A DNA stretch of 64,000 bases from Bacteroidota bacterium (GTDB lineage Bacteria; Bacteroidota; Bacteroidia; Palsa-948): positions 83,411 to 147,410 of the forward strand of contig JACQAL010000036.1 in NCBI GenBank assembly GCA_016195025.1, given 5' to 3'. The notes below the pieces were generated by a model that saw nothing but the letters and a program-made list of their open reading frames with translations, was not told the DNA's origin and ran no database searches. Below, one piece after another: positions 7,174 through 16,157 of this stretch (position 1 is its first letter; each line of letters starts with the position of its first letter). The translations under genes were made by a program, and so were the position numbers.

Positions 7174-9794
7174 AGCTTGGCTTTCACTTCCACCTGCTCG
7201 TAGCCCTCAATGATATCGCCCACCTGTATGTCATCGTAGCCCTCCACGCTCAGCCCGCATTCCTGCCCTGCTAAAACTTCTTTCACATCGTCCTTGAAAC
7301 GTTTGAGCGAAGAGAGAGCGCCCGTGTGAATCACCACACCGTTTCGGATAACGCGAATTTTTGTGCTGCGGTTTATTTTTCCATCGAGCATTCTGCAACC
7401 TGCCACCGCGCCCACTTTTGTAATATGAAAAACTTCTTTCACTTCAATGTTGCACATAATTTTTTCTTCAAACTCAGGCGCAAGCATTCCTTCCATCGCG
7501 TCTTTCACTTCGTTGATGGCGTTGTAAATAATCGAGTAGAAGCGAATGTCAATCTGCTCCTGCTCTGCTAATTTTTTCGCGGAAGCAGAAGGACGAACAT
7601 TGAAGCAGACAATAATCGCGTTGGAAGCGGAAGCGAGCAGCACATCCGAATCGGAAATCTGCCCGATGCCTTTGTGAATAATGTTGACGTGAATTTTAGG
7701 AGTGGAAAGTTTCAGCAGCGAATCTGAAAGCGCTTCCACCGAGCCGTCCACATCTCCTTTCACAATAATATTTAATTCCTGGAAATCTCCTATGGCAATA
7801 CGCCTTCCGATTTCATCGAGCGTAATATGTTTCTTCGTGCGCAAAGATTGTTCGCGCTGCAACTGCATTCGCTTCGTTGCAATTTCTTTTGCCTGCCTTT
7901 CGTCATCCAGCGCGTTGAATTTATCTCCCGCCTGCGGTGCGCCATCCAATCCAAGAATTTGCGCGGGCATAGAAGGACCGGCTTCTTCCATTGCAGTTCC
8001 ACGCTCGTTGAACAATGCTTTTATTTTTCCGCTGAAAGGTCCTGCTACAATCACATCGCCCACGCGAAGCGTTCCTGCTTTCACCAGAAGGGTTGCCACA
8101 TATCCTCTTCCTTTGTCGAGTGAAGATTCCACAATGGTTCCAATCGCGTGCTTGTTAGGATTCGCTTTTAATTCTTTTACTTCCGCTTCGAGCAAAACTT
8201 TTTCCAAAAGAAGTTCCACATTCGTTCCTGCTTTTGCTGAAATTCCCTGGCACTGATATTTTCCTCCCCAATCTTCCACTAATAAATTCATCTGAGATAA
8301 TTGCTCTTTCACTTTTTCAGGATTCGCTGCGGGCTTATCAATTTTTGTAATCGCGAACACAAGAGGAACGCCAGCGGCCTGCGCGTGATTAATCGCCTCC
8401 ACCGTTTGCGGTTTCACTCCGTCATCTGCAGCAATTACAATGATGGCAACGTCTGTTACCTGCGCACCGCGCGCACGCATGGCGGTGAACGCTTCGTGGC
8501 CGGGCGTATCGAGGAACGTAATCTTTTTTCCGTTTTCGAGAACCACTCCGTAAGCGCCAATGTGCTGCGTGATTCCGCCTGCTTCGCCTGCAATCACGTT
8601 TGCTTTGCGCACGTAATCAAGCAAAGAAGTTTTTCCGTGGTCAACGTGTCCCATCACCGTTACAATTGGCGGGCGCGGCAGTAGATCTTCGGGCGTGTCG
8701 GTTTCTTCCGTAATATCTTCAAGCGCTTCGGCACTGATGAACTGAACCTGATAGCCGAATTCTTCCGCAATGAGTTTAATAGTTTCTGCATCCAATCGCT
8801 GATTAATGGAAACAAAAATTCCCAAGCTCATGCAGAAGGAAATAATATCGGTTGGCTGCAAATCCATCATCGTTGCCAGCTGGCTCACTGAAATAAATTC
8901 CGTCACTTTCAGAATTTGTGATTCTGCTTCTGCCTGCTGTGCTTCCTGTTCTAATTTTTCTCCGAGCGCTTCGCGTTTTAATTTTCTGTATTTGGCAGCG
9001 CGCGATTTTCCTGCCGTTCCGCTGAGGCGGGAAAGAGTTGCCTTAATTTGTGAATCTACTTCCTGCGAAGAAACTTCCGGGCGGATTTCACGTCTGCGTT
9101 TATCTTTTTTCCGCTGGAAGTGCAGGGGCTTTGACTCGTCTGCTTTTTTTCCTGCATCACTTGCGAAACGTGCATATTCGCCTTGCTGAACTTTTTGCTT
9201 CTTGATTCTTTTCTTTTTCTTTTTCTTATCAGCACCATCCTGTTCAACTTCTTTTTCTACCGGCAAATCAATTTTCCCGATTACAGTCGGGCCCTCAAGT
9301 TTCGAGAAAGTAGTTTTATACATCTCCGGTTCGGGAACGGGAATATGTTTTTCTTCTTTCCGCTCTGAAGATTTTTCTTTTTGCGCGTCTTCTTTTTTCT
9401 TTTTCGAAAAAGAATCCAAATCAATTTTCCCGACTTCTTTAATCTGGAACTCCTGCGGTTTGGGCGCACGAATCACATCTTCACTTGCGTTGCGGATGAC
9501 GAGTTCATCTTCTTCGCGCTTGCGCATGGTACGCTCGGAAATGGAAGAAGTATCTTCCACCGTCAGCGTTTTTCTTTTTTCTTTTTCCTCGTGAATGCGT
9601 TTGGATTCTTCTTTATCTTTTTTATCGGAAACAAAACCTTCCAGCACGAGTTCGTACAACTCGGCAGAAAGTTTTGCGTTCGGATTCACTTCGATTGCCT
9701 GCCCTTTGCTTTTCAAATAATCGGCAATGGTGGCAACGCTCACGTTGAGTTCCTTCGCAACTTTGCTTAATCTATGTACTACTGCGTCTGACAT
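7170..9794 (-). CDS. infB: Translation initiation factor IF-2
   Basis: GTPase that places initiator tRNA on the 30S subunit and promotes 50S joining. 874 residues. The N-terminal IF2_N helical domain ([14 protein letters not shown]) is followed by a long Lys/Glu-rich linker to about residue 290, a second IF2_N segment, then the G domain with [16 protein letters not shown] and TKID near residues 380-490, and domains II-IV to the C-terminus. All nucleotide-binding motifs are intact. It follows nusA after an 81-base gap that holds an octamer inverted repeat, and overlaps a hypothetical gene downstream. nusA-infB is the usual bacterial order. Confidence 0.97.
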   Translation of the reverse strand: MSDAVVHRLSKVAKELNVSVATIADYLKSKGQAIEVNPNAKLSAELYELVLEGFVSDKKDKEESKRIHEEKEKRKTLTVEDTSSISERTMRKREEDELVIRNASEDVIRAPKPQEFQIKEVGKIDLDSFSKKKKEDAQKEKSSERKEEKHIPVPEPEMYKTTFSKLEGPTVIGKIDLPVEKEVEQDGADKKKKKKRIKKQKVQQGEYARFASDAGKKADESKPLHFQRKKDKRRREIRPEVSSQEVDSQIKATLSRLSGTAGKSRAAKYRKLKREALGEKLEQEAQQAEAESQILKVTEFISVSQLATMMDLQPTDIISFCMSLGIFVSINQRLDAETIKLIAEEFGYQVQFISAEALEDITEETDTPEDLLPRPPIVTVMGHVDHGKTSLLDYVRKANVIAGEAGGITQHIGAYGVVLENGKKITFLDTPGHEAFTAMRARGAQVTDVAIIVIAADDGVKPQTVEAINHAQAAGVPLVFAITKIDKPAANPEKVKEQLSQMNLLVEDWGGKYQCQGISAKAGTNVELLLEKVLLEAEVKELKANPNKHAIGTIVESSLDKGRGYVATLLVKAGTLRVGDVIVAGPFSGKIKALFNERGTAMEEAGPSMPAQILGLDGAPQAGDKFNALDDERQAKEIATKRMQLQREQSLRTKKHITLDEIGRRIAIGDFQELNIIVKGDVDGSVEALSDSLLKLSTPKIHVNIIHKGIGQISDSDVLLASASNAIIVCFNVRPSASAKKLAEQEQIDIRFYSIIYNAINEVKDAMEGMLAPEFEEKIMCNIEVKEVFHITKVGAVAGCRMLDGKINRSTKIRVIRNGVVIHTGALSSLKRFKDDVKEVLAGQECGLSVEGYDDIQVGDIIEGYEQVEVKAKL

Positions 9795-9802
9795 GTTTTT
9801 GA

Positions 9803-9870
9803 TTGGAAGGTCGGAATGTTGGAAGGATGGATTTAACAGCCATCCAATCTTCCATCATTCCATTCTTCCT
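9803..9870. repeat. Octamer tandem array folded as an inverted repeat (nusA-infB gap)
   Basis: The left arm is built from octamers of the type TGGAAGGT, CGGAATGT, TGGAAGGA; the right arm from CCAATCTT, CCATCATT, CCATTCTT, its approximate reverse complement. They could form a long imperfect hairpin between the two cistrons and so act on processing or relative expression. A second element of the same design lies near 56.85 kb. Confidence 0.6.
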
Positions 9871-9875
9871 TGTAT

Positions 9876-11150
9876 TTATTCAAATTCTGCTCTTAAAATT
9901 TTCTTCACTTCATTTACGGTTTCTTCTTCGAGTTCGGTGCGCTTAACCAAATCCTCATTGCTAAGTTCGAGAACTGATTTCGCAGTATCGCATCCGATTT
10001 TTTTCAACTCGTCAATAATCCATTCTTCAATGTCCTCTGCGAATTCATCGAGTTCCACATCTTCAATTTCTTCTTCCACATCGCGGTAAACATCAATTTC
10101 ATAACCGGTAAGTTTTCCCGCAAGGCGAATGTTGTGTCCGCCTTTTCCGATGGCGAGAGAAATCTGGTCGGGCTTGAGATAAACTTCCGCGCGTTTCTTT
10201 TCATCGTCTAATTTTACAGATGTGATTTTCGCAGGGCTCAGCGCACGCTGAATGAAAAGTTGCGAGTTGGTTGTGTAATTAATAACGTCAATGTTTTCAT
10301 TTTTCAGTTCGCGGACAATTCCGTGAATGCGCGAACCTTTCATTCCCACGCAGGCGCCAACGGGGTCAATGCGGTCATCGTAACTTTCAACGGCAACTTT
10401 TGCGCGCTCGCCCGGCTCGCGGACAATTCTTTTGATTGTAATGAGTCCGTCAAAAATTTCCGGCACTTCGAGTTCAAATAATCTTTCCAGGAAAGACGGA
10501 GAAGTTCTTGAAAGGACGATGAGCGGGCTGTTGTTTTTCATTTCCACGCGTGCAATCACAGCGCGGATGGTATCGCCTTTTTTGAAAAAGTCGCTGGGGA
10601 TTTGTTCCATCTTCGGCATGATGAGTTCGTTTCCTTCGTCATCGAGCACGAGCATTTCGCGTTTCCAGATTTGATAAACTTCACCCGTAATGATTTCCCC
10701 GATTCTGTCTTTGTACTTATTATATACTGCGTCTTTTTCCAAATCCAAAACTCTTCCAATTAAATTCTGGCGAATGGTGAGAATCGCTCTGCGACCAAAG
10801 TCATCAAGTTTTACTTCCTGCGCAACGTCTTCATCTAGATTAAAATCTTTGTCAATCTTGCGCGCGTCAGTGAGTGAAATATGTTTGTTCGGGTCATAAT
10901 CGAAACTGTCTTCGGCAAATTCATCGTCCACAATTTTCCGGTTATGCCAGATTTCGGGCTTGCCCTTGTCGTTCACAATCACGTCAAAGTTTTCGTCAGA
11001 GCCGTATTTCTTTTTGATGATTCCTCTGAACACATCTTCGAGAATGCTGATGAGCGTTACGCGGTCAATGTTTTTTACTTCCTTGAAATCCGAAAACGAC
11101 TCTATCAGGTTTGCGATGTCTGCTTTTTTTTCTGCTGTTTTAGTAGCCAT
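9876..11150 (-). CDS. nusA: Transcription termination/antitermination factor NusA
   Basis: RNA-polymerase-associated elongation factor. 424 residues. The N-terminal polymerase-binding domain runs to about residue 140, followed by an S1 domain (RIGEIITGEVYQIWKREMLV), two KH domains (VGACVGMKGSRI and LAIGKGGHNIRLA are the RNA-binding loops), and an acidic C-terminal segment ending in a short helix-hairpin-helix-like stretch (CDTAKSVLELSNEDLVKRT). Full length for Bacteroidota, which lack the double AR repeats of the E. coli protein. It heads the operon with infB. No rimP gene precedes it here; the upstream neighbour is divergent. Confidence 0.96.
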   Translation of the reverse strand: MATKTAEKKADIANLIESFSDFKEVKNIDRVTLISILEDVFRGIIKKKYGSDENFDVIVNDKGKPEIWHNRKIVDDEFAEDSFDYDPNKHISLTDARKIDKDFNLDEDVAQEVKLDDFGRRAILTIRQNLIGRVLDLEKDAVYNKYKDRIGEIITGEVYQIWKREMLVLDDEGNELIMPKMEQIPSDFFKKGDTIRAVIARVEMKNNSPLIVLSRTSPSFLERLFELEVPEIFDGLITIKRIVREPGERAKVAVESYDDRIDPVGACVGMKGSRIHGIVRELKNENIDVINYTTNSQLFIQRALSPAKITSVKLDDEKKRAEVYLKPDQISLAIGKGGHNIRLAGKLTGYEIDVYRDVEEEIEDVELDEFAEDIEEWIIDELKKIGCDTAKSVLELSNEDLVKRTELEEETVNEVKKILRAEFE

Positions 11151-11182
11151 TGTTTGTGTATTTAAGTTGTGCGATTAGAAAA

Positions 11183-11213
11183 GAAAAGGGGGACTTTGTC
11201 AATCCCCCTTTTC
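11183..11213 (-). promoter_or_regulatory. Hairpin in the nusA 5-prime leader
   Basis: Perfect 10-base arms, GAAAAGGGGG and CCCCCTTTTC, around an 11-base loop. On the minus strand it would start about 10 bases into the transcript made from the nusA promoter described beside it. It is not placed as a terminator for any upstream gene, because the neighbour is divergent. A role in mRNA stability or autoregulation of nusA is inference. Confidence 0.65.
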
Positions 11214-11229
11214 AAATTCATATCTGACG

Positions 11230-11257
11230 CAAATATAAATATAAATTCAATACGCAA
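11230..11257 (-). promoter_or_regulatory. Promoter of nusA-infB operon
   Basis: Reading the minus strand: TTG at the end of a T-run, a 17-base spacer, then TATATTTG, an exact match to the Bacteroidota TTG-N17-20-TAnnTTTG promoter. The predicted start of transcription is about 75 bases before the nusA ATG, leaving a leader that holds the GC-rich hairpin. Confidence 0.6.
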
Positions 11258-11302
11258 AAAAAAAAATTCATAGGGAAGATATGGCTTTTGTTATTTTTAC
11301 GC

Positions 11303-12139
11303 ATGATTTTTCGGAAAATTTCCTTCCTTATTATACTACTATTTTCCGCAAAGTGTTATTCGCAAATTCAAACCACTTCCGATACTTCAAAAATGGATAC
11401 TATTTTCTTTTTGAACGGTGAAGTGAAGGCGGTTAAGGTGGTGGATACCGTTTATCACCTGATTAGATTTCTTCCTGAAAAAAGAAGAAAGAAACCTCAC
11501 GTGATGGACGTGGAAAAAGATCGGGTTTTTTCCCTGAAGTTTTCTGATGGAGCGGAACGCATTATGTATTTTCATGATTCGGCAATTGGAAATGTATTTT
11601 CCGTTCTTGAAGCGAAAATGTTCATGCTTGGAGAACGCGAAGCAGATGTGCATTACCGGAATAAATGGCCGTTCGTGATTGGGTTTGCCATGGGCGCAGT
11701 GTCTCCTATTTCAATTCCCAATGCTGTTGCTCTTTCACCCATTTTGCCTGCAGTAACGCCCTTGCATACAAAACTTCCCACGATAAAAATAAATACAGAT
11801 AAAATTGAGAATAAAAATTACCTGCAGTACGATACTTACCTTATGGGTTATGAAAAAGTAGCACGGAAGAGAAATTTTATGAATTCTGTTTTGGGAGCGG
11901 GCATTGGGCTTGCAATAGGTTTTGGCACATGGGCTGTATCTGACGAAACTTGGAATTCATTAGGCATTGAAACAAATATTCCTTCTCTTCCTAAAACGTC
12001 TCCGCTGGGAGATAAGTTAAAAACTTTTGCTAAGAAAAATTTCATTTATGGAATTTGGCTGGGAGAAGTCGGATGTTCAATTGGGATTAGCACATTGCAT
12101 TACAAACATCGAACTAAAAAATTGAAAAGTGAAAATTAG
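11303..12139 (+). CDS. Hypothetical exported protein
   Basis: About 278 residues, not recognised. The start at MIFRKISFL is preferred to one five codons earlier because it gives a compact signal peptide ending near CYSQ. After a short beta-rich region (FFLNGEVKAVKVVDTVYHLI) come two hydrophobic glycine-rich segments (WPFVIGFAMGAVSP and VLGAGIGLAIGFGTWAV) that look like membrane helices or barrel-inserted glycine zippers. The 3-prime end contains a heptamer array and overlaps the UbiA-like gene by 11 bases, so the two are likely co-transcribed. Confidence 0.5.
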   Translation: MIFRKISFLIILLFSAKCYSQIQTTSDTSKMDTIFFLNGEVKAVKVVDTVYHLIRFLPEKRRKKPHVMDVEKDRVFSLKFSDGAERIMYFHDSAIGNVFSVLEAKMFMLGEREADVHYRNKWPFVIGFAMGAVSPISIPNAVALSPILPAVTPLHTKLPTIKINTDKIENKNYLQYDTYLMGYEKVARKRNFMNSVLGAGIGLAIGFGTWAVSDETWNSLGIETNIPSLPKTSPLGDKLKTFAKKNFIYGIWLGEVGCSIGISTLHYKHRTKKLKSEN

Positions 12140-12141
12140 AA
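12121..12141. repeat. Heptamer array at a gene junction
   Basis: Three heptamers, ATTGAAA, AGTGAAA, ATTAGAA; on the other strand TTCTAAT, TTTCACT, TTTCAAT. It forms the end of one gene and includes the GTG used as start of the next. Confidence 0.45.
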
Positions 12142-12971
12142 CATGGATCGATTTTTTTCTTTATTCCAATTTATTTATTTCGCTCTGCGCTGCTGCGATA
12201 ACTATAGAAACTTATTTGCTGATTTATTCTGAAATAAATTGGATGTATGTTTCGTTTACTTTTTTTTCCACGCTCGTGTTTTATGATTTTCCTAGTTTGT
12301 TTTTTGCGAAGGAAGCATTTTCATCGGAAGAATCGGAGCGGCACAGCTGGATCAATGAAAATAAAAAAGTTCTTGGAATTTTTTTAGCGCTCGGGCTGAT
12401 TGGAGTTGCTTCAACTATTTTCTTTTTTCCTTTTAAATTTATATTGAGTTTTATTCCAACGGCAACAGTTGCCTTCGCTTATTTTTTTCCCCAAACTCAT
12501 TTGCGCAGTATTGCCGGATTGAAAGCGGGAGTGATTGCTTTTGTATGGACTGCGGTTACTTGCATTTATCCTCTGTTGCTTCACGCTTTGCCGCGCCACG
12601 ATTTGGATATTTTATTTTACGGCTATCACGGCTTGCTGATGGCGCAGCGGTTTTTTTTCATCCTGCCGCTTTGCATCATCTTTAATGTGCGCGATATGGA
12701 GGCGGATAAAACCGCTGGTGTTCGTACGCTTCCGCTGGCTTACGGAATAAAAGCAACAAAAATTATTTGCCTGGTTTCACTTTTTTTATTTACTGCATTT
12801 CTTCGTTTCCTTTTTGGGAAAATTGAAATCGCTTTGATTATTTCCGCAATTGTTGCTGCAATTTTTATTTTACGAACTTCTAAATCCAGCTCGGAATATT
12901 TTTATTCTCTTTGGATTGACGGAATGATTTTGTTGCAGGCGGGGTTAGTGGAGGTAGCGGTGAGATTATAG
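12129..12971 (+). CDS. UbiA prenyltransferase family-like membrane protein
   Basis: 280-residue polytopic membrane protein with about eight or nine helices. A loop with NVRDMEADKTAGVRTLPLAYG (read as NVRDMEAD then AGVRTLPLAYG, near residues 183-203) matches the second conserved region of UbiA-type prenyltransferases. The first Asp-rich motif expected near residue 50 is not evident; that region reads VFYDFPSLFFAKEAF. Members of this kind are usually annotated by family only, and catalytic activity is doubtful without the first metal site. Start is a GTG inside the overlap with the previous gene. It converges with hemL, the ends overlapping by six bases. Confidence 0.6.
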   Translation: MKIRTWIDFFLYSNLFISLCAAAITIETYLLIYSEINWMYVSFTFFSTLVFYDFPSLFFAKEAFSSEESERHSWINENKKVLGIFLALGLIGVASTIFFFPFKFILSFIPTATVAFAYFFPQTHLRSIAGLKAGVIAFVWTAVTCIYPLLLHALPRHDLDILFYGYHGLLMAQRFFFILPLCIIFNVRDMEADKTAGVRTLPLAYGIKATKIICLVSLFLFTAFLRFLFGKIEIALIISAIVAAIFILRTSKSSSEYFYSLWIDGMILLQAGLVEVAVRL

Positions 12972-14240
12972 TTTATTTAACTCTTCCGAAATTATTTTCC
13001 CTACTCTCCTCAAATCATTTTCGCTATGCGCCTCGCTTACAAAACCAACTTCATATCCTGAAGGCCCAAGATAAATTCCTCGTTCTAAAAGTTCGTGGTA
13101 AAGTTTTCTGAAATGTTGCATGGAGTTAGCGTCAATTTCTTCTGCGTTTTGAATTTTTTGTTTATCGGTAAAGGCAAACCAGAATATTGAACCGATAGAA
13201 AAAAGTTTGACGTTAGATGTTAGAGGTTGGATGTTGGAAATAAATTGTTTTGTTTTCTTTTCCAATCTTTCGTAAAAATCTTTTTTCAAACACTCTTTCA
13301 ACTGCGCAATTCCTGCTGCCATCGCAACAGGATTTCCGCTAAGTGTTCCTGCCTGATACACATCTCCATCAGGAGAAATCTTGCTCATGATTTCCGTGCT
13401 CGCACCATATGCGCCCACTGGTAAGCCGCCACCGATAATTTTTCCATAAGTGATGATATCGGGTTTAATATTGTAATATCCTGCAGCACCAGTAAATCCG
13501 ATTCTGAATCCAGAAATCACTTCGTCAAAAATTAAAAGCGATTTATTTTCTGTGCAGATATCTCTGAGGAATTGCAAATAAGATTTATCCTGCAGGAGCA
13601 AACCATTGTTTGCCGGAATCGGTTCAATGATAATGCAGGCAATTTCGTTTTTAAATTTTATGAATGCTTCCTTCACCGCTTTTTTATTATTCAGCGGACA
13701 GACGATGGTTTCATTCACAAATGCTTCAGGAACTCCATCTGAGGAAGTATTTCCGAAAGTCACGAGACCTGAACCTGCTTTCACCAGCAATGAATCCGCA
13801 TGTCCGTGATAACATCCTTCGAACTTCAGAATTTTATTTCTCGTTGTAAATCCTCTCGCCAAACGTATCGCGCTCATCACCGCTTCTGTTCCTGAACTTA
13901 CGAACCGAATTTTCTCTATAAACGGAATATTTTTCAGAATAAGTTCCGCCAATTTATTTTCCAGTTCCGTTGGCGCACCGAATGAACTTCCTTTCTTTGT
14001 AGTTTCAATAATTGCTTTCACCACTTTGGGATTTGCGTGTCCAAGAATCAGCGGTCCCCACGAACAGCAGAAGTCAATGTATTTATTTCCGTCCGCATCC
14101 CAGACGTATGCGCCTTTTCCGCGCTCGATAAATAATGGAGTTCCTCCCACCGAGCGGAATGCGCGTACGGGAGAGTTGACTCCTCCCGGAAAAAAAGTTT
14201 TCGCTTTCTCAAAAAGTTTTTCGGATTTCTTTTTCTTCAT
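12966..14240 (-). CDS. hemL: Glutamate-1-semialdehyde 2,1-aminomutase
   Basis: PLP enzyme that converts glutamate-1-semialdehyde to 5-aminolevulinate, the last step of the C5 route into heme. 424 residues from the ATG at MKKKKSEKLF, the family length; an ATG 11 codons upstream exists but gives an atypical N-terminus. Signatures: FFPGGVNSPVRAF, SSGTEAVMSAIRLARG, FDEVISGFRIG, the PLP lysine in ITYGKIIGGGLPVGAYG, and YQAGTLSGNPVAMAAG. A stretch reading SNIQPLTSNVK comes from a heptamer array and looks like a tolerated insertion or local rewrite. It diverges from kynU across a palindromic promoter-like site. The other C5 genes lie 31 kb away. Confidence 0.96.
   Translation of the reverse strand: MKKKKSEKLFEKAKTFFPGGVNSPVRAFRSVGGTPLFIERGKGAYVWDADGNKYIDFCCSWGPLILGHANPKVVKAIIETTKKGSSFGAPTELENKLAELILKNIPFIEKIRFVSSGTEAVMSAIRLARGFTTRNKILKFEGCYHGHADSLLVKAGSGLVTFGNTSSDGVPEAFVNETIVCPLNNKKAVKEAFIKFKNEIACIIIEPIPANNGLLLQDKSYLQFLRDICTENKSLLIFDEVISGFRIGFTGAAGYYNIKPDIITYGKIIGGGLPVGAYGASTEIMSKISPDGDVYQAGTLSGNPVAMAAGIAQLKECLKKDFYERLEKKTKQFISNIQPLTSNVKLFSIGSIFWFAFTDKQKIQNAEEIDANSMQHFRKLYHELLERGIYLGPSGYEVGFVSEAHSENDLRRVGKIISEELNKL
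13213..13240. repeat. Heptamer array inside hemL
   Basis: Four heptamers, TTAGATG, TTAGAGG, TTGGATG, TTGGAAA; the coding strand shows ATCCAAC, CTCTAAC, ATCTAAC. It is translated as SNIQPLTSNVK in the small domain of the aminomutase. Confidence 0.6.
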
Positions 14241-14249
14241 AGGTGAGTG

Positions 14250-14265
14250 CAAAGATATATCTTTG
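14250..14265. promoter_or_regulatory. 16-bp perfect palindrome containing two divergent -7-like boxes
   Basis: CAAAGATATATCTTTG: each half is TATCTTTG, a match to TAnnTTTG, one facing hemL and the other facing kynU. For hemL the implied transcript start is within a few bases of the ATG. No TTG at proper spacing is present on either side, so this could instead be an operator palindrome or chance. Confidence 0.35.
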
Positions 14266-14267
14266 GT

Positions 14268-14358
14268 CGTCATTGCGAGGGAGGAACGACCGAAGCAATC
14301 TCCCAGAGATTTCTATGAGATTGCTTCCAACTTCGCTATGCTCGTTGTCGCAATGACG
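14268..14358. repeat. REP-like palindromic element between hemL and kynU
   Basis: Outer arms CGTCATTGCGA and TCGCAATGACG and inner arms GAAGCAATCTC and GAGATTGCTTC are both perfect, giving a nested 91-base palindrome with a short A/T loop. Such CGTCATTGCGA elements are dispersed repeats in many environmental genomes. It occupies the leader upstream of kynU. Confidence 0.75.
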
Positions 14359-14367
14359 GGGCAAAAT

Positions 14368-15630
14368 ATGAAATACGAAAACACACTCCGGTTTGCCAAA
14401 GTGCTGGATAAAAAAGACCCGCTGAAAAAATTCCGGATGAAGTTTTTATTTCCGAAACACAAGGGGAAAGAGGTAATTTATTTCACAGGCAATTCTCTCG
14501 GACTTCAGCCAAAGACAACTTCGAAATATATTCAGCAGGAATTAAACGACTGGCAGAAGTTTGGCGTAGAGGGACATTTCAAGGCGAAGAACCCCTGGTT
14601 TTCTTATCATGAAATATTAGCAGAACCGCTTTCGAAAATCGTTGGCACAAAACCAAGCGAAGTTGTTGCGATGAATCAACTCACAAGCAATATTCATTTT
14701 TTGTTTGTTTCATTTTATCGTCCGACAAAAGAGCGTTATAAAATTATATGCGAAGCAAAAGCATTTCCATCCGACCAGTATGCGCTCGAATCACAAGTGA
14801 AGTTTCACGGATATAATCCTGAAAATGCAATCATCGAAGTTTCCCCAAGAGCAGGCGAGCATTGCATCCGCCACGAAGATATTTTATCCGCTATTGAAAA
14901 AAATAAAAATGAACTCGCTCTTGTTTTCATAGGAGGAGTGAATTATTATTCGGGACAAGTGTTCGGTATGAAATCAATTACGGATGCCGGGCACAATGCA
15001 GGTGTAATGGTTGGTTTTGATCTGGCACACGCTGCAGGAAATATTAAATTAAATCTTCACGATTGGAAAATTGATTTCGCTTGCTGGTGTTCCTATAAAT
15101 ATCTGAACTCATTTGCAGGAAGTGTTGGCGGGGTTTTCATTCACGAAAAACACCACGATAAAAATTTACCGATGTTCTCGGGCTGGTGGGGATATAATAA
15201 AGAAAGACGATTCAAAATGGAAAAAACTTTTGTGCCGATTCCCACAGCCGAAGCATGGCAGGTGAGCAACGCGCCCATTTTGTCTATGGCTGCGCACAAA
15301 GCATCGCTCGATATTTTTTCAGAAGCGGGAATGGAAAAATTAATTTCGAAAAGTGAAAAGCTGACGGAATATTTAGCATTTATTATCCATGCAGTTAATG
15401 AAAACATTCCACAGCATTCTGCTTTGGAAATAATTACTCCCGAAGAAAGAGGATGTCAATTATCTATCATCGCGCATGGAAGAGGGAAAGAATTACACAA
15501 CAAGTTGATGAATGCCGGTGTCATTTCAGACTGGCGCGAACCGAATGTTATTCGTATTGCACCTGTTCCGTTGTATAATTCGTTTGAAGATGTTTTCAGG
15601 TTTGGAGAAATATTAAAAAAGTCGCTGTGA
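14368..15630 (+). CDS. kynU: Kynureninase
   Basis: PLP enzyme that cleaves kynurenine or 3-hydroxykynurenine to (hydroxy)anthranilate and alanine, in tryptophan catabolism or de novo NAD synthesis. 420 residues from the ATG at MKYENTLRFAK; the frame stays open another 114 codons upstream, but that part is antisense to hemL and crosses the palindromic element. Signatures: TGNSLGLQPK, ASQ-like segment AFPSDQYALESQ, GFDLAHAAGN, the PLP lysine in WCSYKYLNSFAGSVGG, and WWGYNKERRFKM. The stop overlaps the next gene (GTGA). No other kynurenine-pathway gene is in the window. Confidence 0.94.
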   Translation: MKYENTLRFAKVLDKKDPLKKFRMKFLFPKHKGKEVIYFTGNSLGLQPKTTSKYIQQELNDWQKFGVEGHFKAKNPWFSYHEILAEPLSKIVGTKPSEVVAMNQLTSNIHFLFVSFYRPTKERYKIICEAKAFPSDQYALESQVKFHGYNPENAIIEVSPRAGEHCIRHEDILSAIEKNKNELALVFIGGVNYYSGQVFGMKSITDAGHNAGVMVGFDLAHAAGNIKLNLHDWKIDFACWCSYKYLNSFAGSVGGVFIHEKHHDKNLPMFSGWWGYNKERRFKMEKTFVPIPTAEAWQVSNAPILSMAAHKASLDIFSEAGMEKLISKSEKLTEYLAFIIHAVNENIPQHSALEIITPEERGCQLSIIAHGRGKELHNKLMNAGVISDWREPNVIRIAPVPLYNSFEDVFRFGEILKKSL

Positions 15631-16157
15631 AAAAATTAAAAAAGTTCTTGAAATATTTTTTCATTACAATTCTTCTTTTGGCTGTAATTTTTTTCTCGCT
15701 CGGAATTATTTTTTCAACTATCACCTATGAAAGTAAAGTCAACGTAAACAAACCCGTTGAAACTTCTTTCGGAGTTTTTACAAATGCAATGAAACTTTCC
15801 GACTGGGTGATTGGCTTGAAAGGAATCGGATGGATTAGCGGTGGGCAGAATGAAATCGGCAGCAAATGGATTTTTATTGTCACACAGCACGGCTCGGATT
15901 ATAAACTCACGCAAACACTGAAAGAATTTAAGAAGAACGAATTGTTTGTGACGAATGCCGACAACGAATTATTTACCGATGATGTGGAAGTAAAATTTAT
16001 TCCGAATGGAACTTCTACCGACATTGTTGCGACCTCTCATCTCAGCGGAAAAAATATTTTCTGGAAATCTGCTTTCGTTTGTGCTCAATCTCTTCTTAGA
16101 AAACAAGATCAGGAAATGTATAACAAACTGAAGGAAGTAATCGAAAAAGAAAATTAA
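15627..16157 (+). CDS. SRPBCC (START-like) family membrane-anchored protein
   Basis: 176 residues: one N-terminal membrane helix (residues 9-30) followed by a SRPBCC/polyketide-cyclase-like domain (VNVNKPVETSFGVFTNAMKLSDWV at its start, then strands WIFIVTQHGSDYKLTQTL and VEVKFIPNGTSTDIVATS in pieces). Such domains bind hydrophobic ligands in a deep cavity. Start GTG overlaps the kynU stop, suggesting coupling, but no functional link with kynurenine is known. Moderately sure of the fold, unsure of the role. Confidence 0.65.
   Translation: MKKLKKFLKYFFITILLLAVIFFSLGIIFSTITYESKVNVNKPVETSFGVFTNAMKLSDWVIGLKGIGWISGGQNEIGSKWIFIVTQHGSDYKLTQTLKEFKKNELFVTNADNELFTDDVEVKFIPNGTSTDIVATSHLSGKNIFWKSAFVCAQSLLRKQDQEMYNKLKEVIEKEN

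Noticed and set aside
7326-9770. Several open frames on the plus strand across infB
   Set aside because: All are shadows of the infB coding strand; products show no domain and the sense frame is a full IF-2.
14026-14367. N-terminal extension of kynureninase by 114 codons
   Set aside because: That stretch is antisense to hemL and crosses a palindromic element; family length and conserved N-terminus fit the ATG at 14368.
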